This document shows, piece after piece, positions 44,876 through 53,405 of a DNA stretch of 64,000 bases. Source of the DNA: an uncultured Muribaculaceae bacterium (GTDB lineage Bacteria; Bacteroidota; Bacteroidia; Bacteroidales; Muribaculaceae). The position numbers and the translations under genes are program-made. The stretch covers positions 44,770-108,769 of the forward strand of contig CAJTME010000011.1 of assembly GCA_910577315.1 (NCBI GenBank), written 5' to 3'. The notes below the pieces were generated by a model. It was given only the letters and a program-made list of their open reading frames with translations. It was not told the origin of the DNA and made no database searches. Numbering within the stretch: position 1 is the first letter of the stretch; each line of letters starts with the position of its first letter.

Positions 44876-47159
44876 CTACAAGATTGAAACCACCGGCAAA
44901 TACGACGTCATCTTCGACGCCCGCGACAAAAACAACCTCACCGTCACCATCAAATTAAAAAACGACGGCGACGACGAGGACGAAGTATGGTCAACCAAAA
45001 ACTTCGTCTACTTCAACGCAGGTTTTGACTGGGAACGTGATTCTAAAATCAATAGCCGTACTCTTTACGCCCACTTTATTAAGAAAGGCTCAAACGAGCC
45101 CGTCGCCGGTAAATACCGCGTCAAGATGTCAGACAACCGCAAGAAGGAAGACAACGTAAACGCCCTCCTTCCCCTGTTTTATGCTCCCGTTCCCGAAAAC
45201 TACAACGATTTCTGGGGCGTGCAGTTTGAAGTTGAAAACGGCAGCCTCGTATATAACTCCACCAAACCGCAGGAAGCCTCTAAATATGACTGGGAAAACG
45301 GCAATTGGTTCAAGTTCATCTACGGTTGCGAAAAGTCCGTTGCAGGCAACACAGACGGCAGCGTATGCCGCGCCGAGCAATCCTACGTAACTTACGAGCA
45401 GTATAAAGAGCGCCGCGACGATCCGAATAAAGAAGCCGTCTACTACCTCGGCAATAACATTAAGGGACGCAACGGCCTTGAAGAAAACTCCGACTGGAAA
45501 GACCTCAGCTTTGACGGCATTATGGGTGTCTCCCAACGTTCAGAAGATGTGTTCATGTTCCAGGTAATGCCTCAAAACCCCAATGAAGAAGTCAAATTCA
45601 AAATGTCGTGGATTGACGCCACCGGCCGCATGAATGAGTACAACGGAGGAACAGGCCGTTACACAGATGTCAAGAACGGTGCCAACACCCAGGTAGCCGG
45701 TTGCGACCAACGCTGGTGGGCTACTTTCAACCTCGGTCTCGTAGGCCCGACCCTCGCGCCCAAATATAACGGCGACCTCACTGCTGCAAAAGAAGCCGGC
45801 GATTACATAAAAACCGAAGACGTCAATGACAATGGCGCCATATCATATATCCCCGGACGCTGTCGCAAATACTCGCGCTACAACATGTACGACTGGTGGA
45901 TCAAGGCCGGTCAGGTCAGCAACGGCACATACTATGTCGTAATCGACACTTACTATAAGACCACAGCCCTCGTTCCGTTCAAACCCGCGCCCAGCATCAA
46001 CGCGCTGGATATGAGCACACCGGCTGCTTACGCTGAGACGATCGACGATGAACACGCACTCCAGTTCGGTGATAAACTGAAAGGGCGTGAGGCTCACGGA
46101 GCCACCAAAATCAACAAAGCCAATACCGTGACAGGCACCGCAATCATCAATACATCCGAGGGCATTTCGTTCTGGGCAGATGAAAATAATGACGGCACCC
46201 CTGATTATCATCTCGATTACGGCCTGTACTACGCAGAAACCGCCAATCCTCTCGAAACTACAGAAGCCTCGGAGGACAACCTGTTAACCACATTCCGCGG
46301 CATTGAAGCGGCCAAAAGCTATAGTGCCGAGGTAAGAAACCTCCCTGTCGGCACAAGCGATGCTGTTAAGGTCGGCGTACGTTGCACATATACCGACAAC
46401 ACAAACTCCTCGGAGGGCTATGAGGCTAAATTCCGTTCGTTCACAGACTGGAAGATCTCCAATCCTCAGAACTTCCCTCTTCCCGAACCCTCACTTGCTG
46501 TAGAGAAAAACATCGCCTATCGTCTCGATGGAAAGAAATGGCATGCCCACGTTACCGGCACTCTTAATGCCACTGATGAACATGGTCTCAATTACTTCTT
46601 TGACGTTGATGACGAGCAGCCAAGCGGCCACGGCGTTCACCTTGCCGAAAGCAACGAATTCCAGTGCCAGAACGGCATCGCCACGGCTCATTATACCCGC
46701 GCCGATCAAAACTGGGCTACCGTCAAGGATGACAAATCAGTGAACTTCGTAATTCAAGACATTCTGATGGGCGCAGACAATCGTCCTGCCAAGGAATCAT
46801 ACGAATCGCGCTTCTACCTCCAGTTCCCCTTCATCACAGGCGACCTCAATCCGGAAGTATACTGGTGCTCCGAGACCGACGGCAACGGTACCGGTGACAA
46901 GCTTGAGCAGGCCCAGTTGGCTCGCCGCCGCGCTTCGGCCTATGCAGCGCCCCGCACCGACATGGTATTCCTCTCAATTCCTGTAACGGCCACAACCAAT
47001 GTCGGCGAAAGCCTCTCGGGCATCGCTGACGCAGATGTTGAGGCCGGCGCTCCCGCCGAATACTTCAACATGCAGGGTGTGCGCGTGGAAGGCGAAATCA
47101 CCCCCGGCGTCTACATCGTGCGCCGCGGCAGCAAAGTTACCAAGGAAATAGTTCGATAA
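44859..47159 (+). CDS. Secreted surface protein, 3' part of the same frameshifted gene
   Basis: The frame is open from just after TAA 44856; the first ATG is at 45126. The sequence continues the upstream protein (YKIETTGKYDVIF, then NFVYFNAGFDWERD). The body is rich in Asn, Thr and Asp with no family I recognise, and the C-terminus ends in AEYFNMQGVRVEGEITPGVYIVRRG, a tail like those of exported Bacteroidota surface proteins. This tail shows it belongs to an exported protein although the part has no signal peptide of its own. It needs a +1 shift to be read with the upstream part. Confidence 0.7.
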   Translation, partial: NGNDHNYKIETTGKYDVIFDARDKNNLTVTIKLKNDGDDEDEVWSTKNFVYFNAGFDWERDSKINSRTLYAHFIKKGSNEPVAGKYRVKMSDNRKKEDNVNALLPLFYAPVPENYNDFWGVQFEVENGSLVYNSTKPQEASKYDWENGNWFKFIYGCEKSVAGNTDGSVCRAEQSYVTYEQYKERRDDPNKEAVYYLGNNIKGRNGLEENSDWKDLSFDGIMGVSQRSEDVFMFQVMPQNPNEEVKFKMSWIDATGRMNEYNGGTGRYTDVKNGANTQVAGCDQRWWATFNLGLVGPTLAPKYNGDLTAAKEAGDYIKTEDVNDNGAISYIPGRCRKYSRYNMYDWWIKAGQVSNGTYYVVIDTYYKTTALVPFKPAPSINALDMSTPAAYAETIDDEHALQFGDKLKGREAHGATKINKANTVTGTAIINTSEGISFWADENNDGTPDYHLDYGLYYAETANPLETTEASEDNLLTTFRGIEAAKSYSAEVRNLPVGTSDAVKVGVRCTYTDNTNSSEGYEAKFRSFTDWKISNPQNFPLPEPSLAVEKNIAYRLDGKKWHAHVTGTLNATDEHGLNYFFDVDDEQPSGHGVHLAESNEFQCQNGIATAHYTRADQNWATVKDDKSVNFVIQDILMGADNRPAKESYESRFYLQFPFITGDLNPEVYWCSETDGNGTGDKLEQAQLARRRASAYAAPRTDMVFLSIPVTATTNVGESLSGIADADVEAGAPAEYFNMQGVRVEGEITPGVYIVRRGSKVTKEIVR

Positions 47160-47471
47160 AACCTATTGGGACCCATAAGTAGACCCCGATAAGAGGTAGA
47201 CTTATATTTGATATAAATGGTTAGGCAAGGCGCGACCGTGAGGCCGCGCCTTGTTGTATTCCGGCCGCCCGACGGCGCCCGATTGTGCCAATATATGCCA
47301 CAAAGCCTTAACGAATACTAAAAACCGGGGCAAAATACGCCCAGGTTTAGGTTTTAAAAATCGTTTTGCTTAAATTTGCGGCTGATAAAGGTAAAAAGAT
47401 TTTGGCGGGCGCGCCGTGTGACTGCACCGGCATAACGCAACGCCCGCGATGACAAACAACTTGTTTTTAAG
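47160..47471. other. Intergenic region before the NhaC gene
   Basis: About 310 bases. It holds the terminator at 47226-47253 and a TAAATTTG box at 47371-47378 that may serve the antiporter gene, without a clear -33 box. Nothing else is seen. Confidence 0.5.
47226..47253 (+). terminator. Terminator after the frameshifted surface gene
   Basis: CAAGGCGCG (47226-47234) pairs with CGCGCCTTG (47245-47253), followed by TTGTATT. Confidence 0.75.
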
Positions 47472-48905
47472 GTGACCAATATTTTTTCACGCATCCCCCT
47501 GTCGCCACGCGTTCCGTCGTGGCAGCTGTCGGCAGTCCCGGTAGCGGTGCTGTTCGTCTCTTTTCTGTTGATAATAGTGTTCATGGGCCCCACCGCCGTG
47601 TCGGAATTCTCGCCGTGGGTTCTGTTGGGCTCATCTGCCCTGGCCCTCGTGCTGGCCGGCGCCAACGGCAGCGTGAGCCGACGCGGAATGGCGCTGGGCA
47701 TCCGCCGCAGCGCCACCCAGATTCTGCCGGCCATACCGATGCTGGTGTGCATCGCCGCACTGGCCACCACGTGGATGCTGTCGGGCGTTGTCCCCACCCT
47801 GGTCGACTACGGCCTGATGCTGCTCAACCCCGGCTGGTTCCTGGTCACCACCTGCGCCGTGTGCGCCCTGGTGTCGGTGCTCACCGGCAGTTCATGGTCC
47901 ACGATAGCCACCATCGGTGTGGCCTTCGTCGGCATAGGCTCGGTGATGGGCTATCACCCGGGATGGACAGCCGGCGCCATAATCTCGGGCGCATATTTCG
48001 GCGACAAGGTGTCGCCCCTGAGCGACACCACCGTCATCGCCTCGACATGCTGCGGCGTGGACCTCTTCGCCCACATCCGCTACATGATGTTCACCACCGT
48101 CCCGGCCATGACCATCGCCCTGACCGTGTTCGCCATCAAGGGACTCACCGCCGGGGGCGCCCCCATCGAGGGGTCGGCTGAAATGCTAAGCGGCCTGTCG
48201 CAGTCGTTCAACATCACCCCCTGGACACTGCTGATCCCACTTACGACGCTCACCCTGATAGCCCTGAAGGTCAACACCCTGGCCGTCCTTGCCGCGAGCG
48301 CCCTGCTCGGCGCCGCCGGGGCATTCCTGTTCCAACCCGGCCTCGGCATCGGGCTGGTGGACATCGCCTCGGAAATGTGGAGTGGACACGCCTCGGCCAC
48401 GGGCATCCCCGCCGTCGACCAGCTGTGCTCGACCGGCGGCATCCTCGGAATAATGCCCGTGGTGTTCCTGGTGAGTTCGGCCCTGGTCTTCGGCTCGGTC
48501 ATGATAGGCACCGGCATGCTTGCCTCGCTCACCGCGGCCCTCACGCGCCGCCTGCGCCGCCCCACCTCGATTGTGGCCGCCACCGTCGCCTCGGGCCTCA
48601 CCCTCAACGCAACCACCGCCGACCAATACCTCTCCATAATCATCGGCGGCAACATGTACCGCACCCTCTTCCGCCGTCACGGCATGGAGCCACGCCTGCT
48701 CAGCCGCACCCTCGAAGACTCGATTTCGGCCACCTCGCCGCTGATTCCGTGGAGTTCGTGCGGCGTCACCCAGTCGTCAGTGCTCGGCGTGGCAACCGCC
48801 ACCTACCTGCCATTCTGCATCTTCAACTACCTCACCCCGCTGATGGCCCTGGTGATGATTCATACCGGCTTCAAGATTCGCCGCGCCACCCTCGCCGCAC
48901 GTTAA
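47472..48905 (+). CDS. nhaC: NhaC-type Na+/H+ antiporter
   Basis: A 477-residue inner membrane protein with about twelve hydrophobic helices. Family signatures are LTGSSWSTIATIGVAFVGIG (~residue 140), ISGAYFGDKVSPLSDTTVIAS (~residue 175) and TLNATTADQYLSIIIGG (~residue 380). It should exchange Na+ for H+ for pH and salt balance. The start is GTG 47472; the first in-frame ATG is much further in and would remove a helix. Confidence 0.88.
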   Translation: MTNIFSRIPLSPRVPSWQLSAVPVAVLFVSFLLIIVFMGPTAVSEFSPWVLLGSSALALVLAGANGSVSRRGMALGIRRSATQILPAIPMLVCIAALATTWMLSGVVPTLVDYGLMLLNPGWFLVTTCAVCALVSVLTGSSWSTIATIGVAFVGIGSVMGYHPGWTAGAIISGAYFGDKVSPLSDTTVIASTCCGVDLFAHIRYMMFTTVPAMTIALTVFAIKGLTAGGAPIEGSAEMLSGLSQSFNITPWTLLIPLTTLTLIALKVNTLAVLAASALLGAAGAFLFQPGLGIGLVDIASEMWSGHASATGIPAVDQLCSTGGILGIMPVVFLVSSALVFGSVMIGTGMLASLTAALTRRLRRPTSIVAATVASGLTLNATTADQYLSIIIGGNMYRTLFRRHGMEPRLLSRTLEDSISATSPLIPWSSCGVTQSSVLGVATATYLPFCIFNYLTPLMALVMIHTGFKIRRATLAAR

Positions 48906-48918
48906 ACATTGTTAATCA

Positions 48919-48950
48919 TTTGGCAAGACCGCATTTTTAATGTAATTTTG
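48919..48950 (+). promoter_or_regulatory. Promoter of ssrA
   Basis: TTTG (48919-48922), 20 bases, TAATTTTG (48943-48950), about 26 bases before the mature tmRNA 5' end. Confidence 0.75.
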
Positions 48951-48976
48951 TATGCTTTGAAGCACTCCATACATAC

Positions 48977-49372
48977 GGGGCTGACTGGTTTTGACAGCGT
49001 GTAGAAGTGGTGTGTAAGCGTGCAGAGGCAAGATGTTCGCCTCTATAAAAACGGCATCAGAAAATTTAACTGGCGAAAACAACTTCGCTCTCGCTGCCTA
49101 ATCGAAGCACAGTAGATTGGCTTTATCCCCGCGACAGTCGCAGGGACGAGACATCACCCGATTGTCCTTTTTCCGAGACGGATCGACCCGGTGGTGTAAG
49201 TAAATCGGAAATAGGCGCCCCGCAGCCTCGGGCAGGGAGCCGAAATCCAAGAGGATAAGGTCGCGGTTGGCTGTCTTTGGCCTGCCACGGCACGAAAACC
49301 AATCAAAGACTACGCACGTAGAAAGCTCATTAGTTCCGCGTTTGGACGAGGGTTCAAGTCCCTCCAGCTCCA
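48977..49372 (+). ncRNA. ssrA: Transfer-messenger RNA
   Basis: The 5' end GGGGCTGA pairs with CAGCTCC near 49365-49371 to form the acceptor stem, and the T-arm has GGTTCAAGTCC. The tag frame runs from GGC 49072 to TAA 49101 and encodes GENNFALAA, like the GENNYALAA tag of Porphyromonas. The discriminator A is followed by CTT, so the CCA end is not encoded. The RNA frees stalled ribosomes and marks proteins for degradation. Confidence 0.95.
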
Positions 49373-49381
49373 CTTCTTTTC

Positions 49382-49418
49382 AAAAACCGCAGGCTATTTG
49401 ATAGTCTTGCGGTTTTTT
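49382..49418 (+). terminator. Terminator of ssrA
   Basis: AAAACCGCA pairs with TGCGGTTTT across a short loop with an inner CTAT/ATAG stem, ending in six T. Confidence 0.85.
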
Positions 49419-49478
49419 ATTGCAATCACGTTGTTTACATGAAAGAATATACTGCGACAAACAAATACAACTCATAAG

Positions 49479-49509
49479 TTGTATATAGTATAAAGATTTT
49501 GTATCTTTG
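49479..49509 (+). promoter_or_regulatory. Promoter of the toxin-antitoxin-like pair
   Basis: TTG (49479-49481), 20 bases, TATCTTTG (49502-49509). The first ATG is 16 bases downstream. Confidence 0.7.
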
Positions 49510-49525
49510 CAGAAAACTAAAGGAT

Positions 49526-50074
49526 ATGACTTTCGACGATATAACTGAAGATGGACGGCTTTGGGCGGTCAGATATGATGGCGATGAGGATAACATTCTG
49601 TATTCTCTGTTCGACCAATGGAACGACGTGGCTTGGCTGAGAAGTTTTTTCAAAGCCAACTCCAAAGACTTGGAAAGTTATTTCAAGATAACAAATATCA
49701 ATGATGCCATAAGCCGCACCATTGACGACAGTGAAAGACTTGAAGCCATTATGATGGACATATCTCCTGAGGCAAACCTTGATTTGATATTCCGACCATT
49801 AAGCAACAGCCGCATTGCGGAGTGTTTGTTAGGTAAAGAGAAAGCGCGCCTGAAAAATCTTGTAGGGCGGTCGTCTTGGTTGAGAATATACGCCATTAAA
49901 CTGGCAAAGGGCGTGTATGTTGTTACCGGAGGTGCAATAAAACTTACTGCTACGATGCAGGAACGAGAACATACAGCCGCAGAACTTGCCAAAATTGAAA
50001 AAGTCAGGAATTTTCTTTTAGATGAGAAGATTATCGATGATGAGAGTTTCATAGAATATATTGCAGAACTTTAA
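49526..50074 (+). CDS. HigB/RelE-like toxin candidate
   Basis: A 182-residue cytoplasmic protein starting at ATG 49526, just after the promoter box; a TTG at 49499 lies within the promoter. The C-terminal part (~120-180) contains WLRIYAIKLAKGVYVVTGGAIKLTATMQEREHT, which resembles the strand region of phage-derived HigB/Gp49-type toxins of the RelE fold. The N-terminal half is unlike any family I know. Together with the HTH protein that follows 11 bases later it looks like a toxin-first type II module. No test of toxicity is possible from the sequence. Confidence 0.65.
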   Translation: MTFDDITEDGRLWAVRYDGDEDNILYSLFDQWNDVAWLRSFFKANSKDLESYFKITNINDAISRTIDDSERLEAIMMDISPEANLDLIFRPLSNSRIAECLLGKEKARLKNLVGRSSWLRIYAIKLAKGVYVVTGGAIKLTATMQEREHTAAELAKIEKVRNFLLDEKIIDDESFIEYIAEL

Positions 50075-50085
50075 TAACATCGGCT

Positions 50086-50394
50086 ATGAAAGAGTTACAA
50101 GACAAATTATCTGCTTACAAGCCTTCGACTCCATCCCGTTGGAGAGAGAAGGCTATGGAGCGTCAGGCAAATAAAGAGTGGCTACGCTATTCTCAAAAAA
50201 TAGCCATGATGATGCTTGACAAGATGGAGGAACTGGGAATTACCCAAAAAGCCGTCGCCGAGCGCATGGGCTGTTCACAGCAATACATATCCCGGGTGCT
50301 CAAAGGCTCGGAGAATCTAAGTATCGAAACAATCTTCAAGATTGAATCGGCACTTGGATTGCAGATTCTTGAACCAGTATTTGCCGTACGTTAA
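50086..50394 (+). CDS. HTH (XRE) antitoxin-like regulator
   Basis: A 102-residue protein with a Cro/C1-type helix-turn-helix in the C-terminal part (ITQKAVAERMGCSQQYISRVLKGSENLSI) and a basic helical N-terminal segment (SRWREKAMERQANKEWLRYSQKIA). It starts 11 bases after the putative toxin gene, as HigA-type antitoxins do. It probably binds the toxin and represses the shared promoter. Confidence 0.78.
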   Translation: MKELQDKLSAYKPSTPSRWREKAMERQANKEWLRYSQKIAMMMLDKMEELGITQKAVAERMGCSQQYISRVLKGSENLSIETIFKIESALGLQILEPVFAVR

Positions 50395-50605
50395 AGAATC
50401 AATGATATTATTAGTTTGGATAAAGCAGCCGCCTTATGGCCAAAAGGCTTGACGAAATCAAGGGAGCACAAAATTGATTTGCTGACGCTCAACAAGGTGC
50501 TTTATTTTGTCCAACGCGAGTCGTGCGTGGAAATCCAATCTCGCAAGCAAGGCTATGGAGCTTTATTACTACATTTTTTGGCCATGTCGATTTTTATTCA
50601 TAATT

Positions 50606-50637
50606 TTGCGTAGTTAATTACATAATTGATTACGCAA
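50606..50637. promoter_or_regulatory. Promoter and operator palindrome of the MarR-GNAT gene
   Basis: TAATTTTG at 50601-50608 is the -7 box. It runs into the imperfect palindrome GCGTAGTTAATTA / TAATTGATTACGC (11 of 13 pairs), which ends at the start codon. This is where an autoregulating MarR protein would bind. Confidence 0.65.
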
Positions 50638-51590
50638 TGAATTTCTTTGAGCGCACAGGCAGGGCGGCCATCGGCAGCCGGCTGAGGGTATTGACCGAGC
50701 AGTTGGCACACGACGCCGCCGAAATTTACGGACTTTACGACGTGGAAATCAAGCCGAAATGGTTCCCCGTATTCTACTCGCTCGTCGACGAGCAGCCAAA
50801 AAGCGTCACGGCAATCGCAAGGGAAATAGGCCAGTCGCACCCATCGGTGAGCGTCATCGTCAAGGAAATGCTGAAATACGGCCTTGTCGTCCAGATAGGA
50901 AACGACGCAGACAAGCGGCGCACATTGATTGTCCTTACCGACTCCGGCAAAAAACTGGCGAAGGAACTGACGGCACAACTGCGCGACGTCGAGCGCGCCG
51001 TCGAACAGATCTCCTCGGAATGTGACCACGATCTATGGGACGCACTCGCCGAGTGGGAAAAAGCTCTTGCACGCGAATCCATGGCCAGCCGCGTAAAGGC
51101 CATAAAGAAGGCAAGGGAAAATTCCGAAGTTGAGGTCGTGGAATACCAGCCCCACCACCGGGAGGCATTCTACGAGCTTAACCGCCAATGGATTGAAAGC
51201 CACTGGCAACTCGAGCCGCACGACATCGAGGTGCTTGAAAATCCCGAAAAACACATCATTGAACCGGGCGGCCACATATTCGTGGCGCTGTACAACGGCA
51301 AACCGGCGGGCGTGTGCGCCCTTTGCCCCATGCCGGCCGACTCTCCCTATGATTATGAACTTGCCAAACTGGCCGTCAATCCCGCAATCCAGCGCAAAGG
51401 CCTCGGGGGGCGCCTTTGCGACGCCGTCGTAAGCAAAGCCAGGGAACTTGGCGCGGCCAGGCTGTTTCTCGAAAGCAATACACGCCTGAAACCCGCCATA
51501 GCACTGTACCGCAGGCTGGGCTTCAGGGAACTGCCCGAATACCACCCCGCGTACGCCCGTGGCGACATACAGATGGAACTCACTCTTTAA
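50637..51590 (+). CDS. MarR-type regulator fused to a GNAT acetyltransferase
   Basis: A 317-residue two-domain protein. Residues ~1-150 form a MarR winged helix (QPKSVTAIAREIGQSHPSVSVIVKEML, then the wing VVQIGNDADKRRTLIVLTDSGK). Residues ~165-317 are a GNAT acetyltransferase (ELAKLAVNPAIQRKGLGGRLCDAV, acetyl-CoA loop; YRRLGFRELP). Such fusions are known in Bacteroidota and other phyla. The DNA-binding half may sense the substrate and control the gene or its neighbours through the palindrome at the start codon. The acetyl acceptor is unknown. Confidence 0.88.
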   Translation: MNFFERTGRAAIGSRLRVLTEQLAHDAAEIYGLYDVEIKPKWFPVFYSLVDEQPKSVTAIAREIGQSHPSVSVIVKEMLKYGLVVQIGNDADKRRTLIVLTDSGKKLAKELTAQLRDVERAVEQISSECDHDLWDALAEWEKALARESMASRVKAIKKARENSEVEVVEYQPHHREAFYELNRQWIESHWQLEPHDIEVLENPEKHIIEPGGHIFVALYNGKPAGVCALCPMPADSPYDYELAKLAVNPAIQRKGLGGRLCDAVVSKARELGAARLFLESNTRLKPAIALYRRLGFRELPEYHPAYARGDIQMELTL

Positions 51591-51599
51591 AACTTCAAC

Positions 51600-51944
51600 A
51601 TGAAAACAACTGGAAAGATATTCGTGCGCCGCGACGAGCCGCTCAAAAAGACATTCAAGGGAGTCAACCTCGACTCGCTCGCCGTGGGCGAGAAATCAAT
51701 GGTGACGAAGATGAATTACGAGAAAGGCAACTTCGCCACACTCCACACCCATCCCCACGAGCAGTGCGGATATGTAATTTCAGGAAAATACCGCCTGATT
51801 GTCGAGGGCGACGAGAAGATAGACGTGATCATGCATCCGGGCGACACTTACGCAATCCCCGGCAACACGCCCCACTCGTTCGAGGTGATTGAACGGGGCG
51901 AAGTGGTCGACGTCTTCACCCCACACCGCGACGACTATCTCTGA
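51600..51944 (+). CDS. Cupin-domain protein
   Basis: A 114-residue small beta-barrel protein with the cupin motifs HTHPHEQCGYVISG (metal ligands) and PGDTYAIPGNTPHSFEV. It lies 10 bases behind the MarR-GNAT gene and may be co-transcribed. Such single cupins bind metal and small ligands; a specific reaction is not indicated. Confidence 0.82.
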   Translation: MKTTGKIFVRRDEPLKKTFKGVNLDSLAVGEKSMVTKMNYEKGNFATLHTHPHEQCGYVISGKYRLIVEGDEKIDVIMHPGDTYAIPGNTPHSFEVIERGEVVDVFTPHRDDYL

Positions 51945-51955
51945 CCCCTGCAACA

Positions 51956-52318
51956 ATGAATATTGAAGAAGTACGCGATTATTGCCTGTCAAAGCCACAT
52001 GCTACAGAAGATATGCCCTTCGGCCCTGACTATGTCGTTTTCAGAATCGGCGGCAAGATTTTCTGTTGCCTCGCTCTTGTGTTGGGCAATGTCGTTCAGC
52101 TGAAATGGAATCCCGACGAGTTTGACGAAATCATTGACAGACACTCCTATGTCTGTCAGGCATGGCACTGGCATAAACGGCACATGATTCAGTTCAACCT
52201 TGATGAGACACCGGCCCCGGACTCAGTGGCCAAAGAATTGATTGACCGTTCATATCGCTACGTAAGAGGACGGTTGCCTAAAAAAATTCAGAGGCAATTT
52301 ATGGAATCTGAATCATAA
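51956..52318 (+). CDS. MmcQ/YjbR family protein
   Basis: A 120-residue cytoplasmic protein of the MmcQ/YjbR family (CyaY-like fold), with VRDYCLSKPHATEDMPFG at the N-terminus, FRIGGKIFCCLAL, and HWHKRHMIQF in the middle. The family is widespread but its function is not settled, though DNA binding has been proposed. It overlaps the 3' end of the convergent GNAT gene by six bases. Confidence 0.85.
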   Translation: MNIEEVRDYCLSKPHATEDMPFGPDYVVFRIGGKIFCCLALVLGNVVQLKWNPDEFDEIIDRHSYVCQAWHWHKRHMIQFNLDETPAPDSVAKELIDRSYRYVRGRLPKKIQRQFMESES

Positions 52319-52807
52319 CATACCGCATGACAGCTGAAAGGCTTTTCGGGGAGTTCCATCCTCGACATAGATTATACCGCAGTACGAAAAGCCGCGTTTT
52401 GCAATCCAGCCGAGCATGGGCGAATTGTCGGCATGGGTGTCGATACGGATGTTGACTCCGGCCCTCTTGCAAAAGCCGAGGGCAAGGTCTGCAATCCCCC
52501 TTGCTCCCGGGGCGGCGGCAATACGGTGAATCGTTCCGTAAGGATTGTTATCGGGCCAACAACCTTCTATTACCGAATAATTCGGCTCATCCCCGACAAC
52601 GAAGGTGAACACCCCGATTATGCCATTTTCAGAATCAATCACATAACTGTTGCCCTTTCTGATGTCGCCAAGGGCCACCTCTCTCGACGGATACCCGTTA
52701 ACCCATTGGGTAGCGTTACCCGACTCGCGCATCCGCGTTCTCGCATAGTCAAATATAGCCATTACTGAATCCAAATCAGCTATCTCTGTCTGCCTGATCT
52801 TATACAT
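52313..52807 (-). CDS. GNAT-family acetyltransferase
   Basis: A 164-residue N-acetyltransferase. I start at ATG 52807 (MYKIRQTEIADLDSVMAIF) because a TAACTTTG box at 52833-52826 places the transcript start near 52820; ATG 52822 would leave almost no leader. The fold elements are visible: the N-terminal RQTEIADL, the core strand NGIIGVFTFVV and the acetyl-CoA region IHRIAAAPGARGIADLALGFC. The substrate is unknown. It converges with MmcQ. Confidence 0.85.
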   Translation of the reverse strand: MYKIRQTEIADLDSVMAIFDYARTRMRESGNATQWVNGYPSREVALGDIRKGNSYVIDSENGIIGVFTFVVGDEPNYSVIEGCWPDNNPYGTIHRIAAAPGARGIADLALGFCKRAGVNIRIDTHADNSPMLGWIAKRGFSYCGIIYVEDGTPRKAFQLSCGML

Positions 52808-53015
52808 GCCTAAAATATCCATATGCAAAGTTACTGCTTTAATTGAAAAAGACAATCGCCCCTCGCTACATCCTTTATAAATATGCAATGTTTCGCCAAC
52901 TCAGCATCTCCTTGACGCTACTGACCATGTGATATTGGTTGGATTTCCCGCAAAACTGGCACATTCCCCCCGATTTATTCTTTATAATTTTGCACCGTAA
53001 AAGAATAAGTTGACT

Positions 53016-53084
53016 ATGACAATTGAGAAATTCCAGAACATGATAGCCGATGGCCGCCCCCTTGAAGGCGATGGCAACCAGTAA
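53016..53084 (+). pseudogene. Short N-terminal remnant, probably of a left-handed-helix acetyltransferase gene
   Basis: A 22-codon frame (MTIEKFQNMIADGRPLEGDG, then NQ and TAA) follows a good -7 box TAATTTTG at 52985-52992. It looks like the first residues of a sugar O-acetyltransferase whose remainder is missing: the sequence runs straight into the tRNA-Pro terminator. A short leader peptide is the alternative. Recognition is weak because it is so short. Confidence 0.4.
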
Positions 53085-53097
53085 ATCAATAAAAACA

Positions 53098-53124
53098 GGC
53101 GGAGCTTGATGTTCAAGCTCCGCC
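53098..53124 (-). terminator. Terminator of tRNA-Pro
   Basis: GGCGGAGCTTG (53098-53108) pairs with CAAGCTCCGCC (53114-53124); on the minus strand TGTTTTTATT follows. Confidence 0.8.
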
Positions 53125-53140
53125 TGCATCAATCAAGCGG

Positions 53141-53214
53141 TCGGGGTGACAGGATTCGAACCTGCGACCACCTGGTCCCAAACCAGGTGCGCTACCGGAC
53201 TGCGCTACGCCCCG
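53141..53214 (-). tRNA. tRNA-Pro (anticodon TGG)
   Basis: A 74-base cloverleaf on the minus strand: acceptor CGGGGCG, D-arm GTAGCGCAGTCCGGTAGCGC, anticodon arm ACCTGG-TTTGGGA-CCAGGT with anticodon TGG, and T-arm with GGTTCGAATCC. The acceptor stem has one C-A mismatch at pair 6-67 where related Pro tRNAs have T-A. CCA is not encoded. Confidence 0.93.
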
Positions 53215-53405
53215 ATGTGGACATGCCACTTTTCGGCTGCAAAGGTAAGAATTTTTTCCGACTTTTCAGCACACGCAGCGATATTTTTTGCAGACGGCAA
53301 AGTTTTGGCCGCCTGTTTGAGGATATTCGGCTAATTATTGTTAATTTTGTAGTCGGTTTTTTATAACCGTTTTTCTGCAATGCTTAATCAATGAAACGAT
53401 AATAG

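Noticed and set aside
50416..50613. 65-residue open frame after the HTH antitoxin
   Set aside because: It starts with TTG, lacks promoter or family features, and overlaps the regulatory region of the MarR-GNAT gene.
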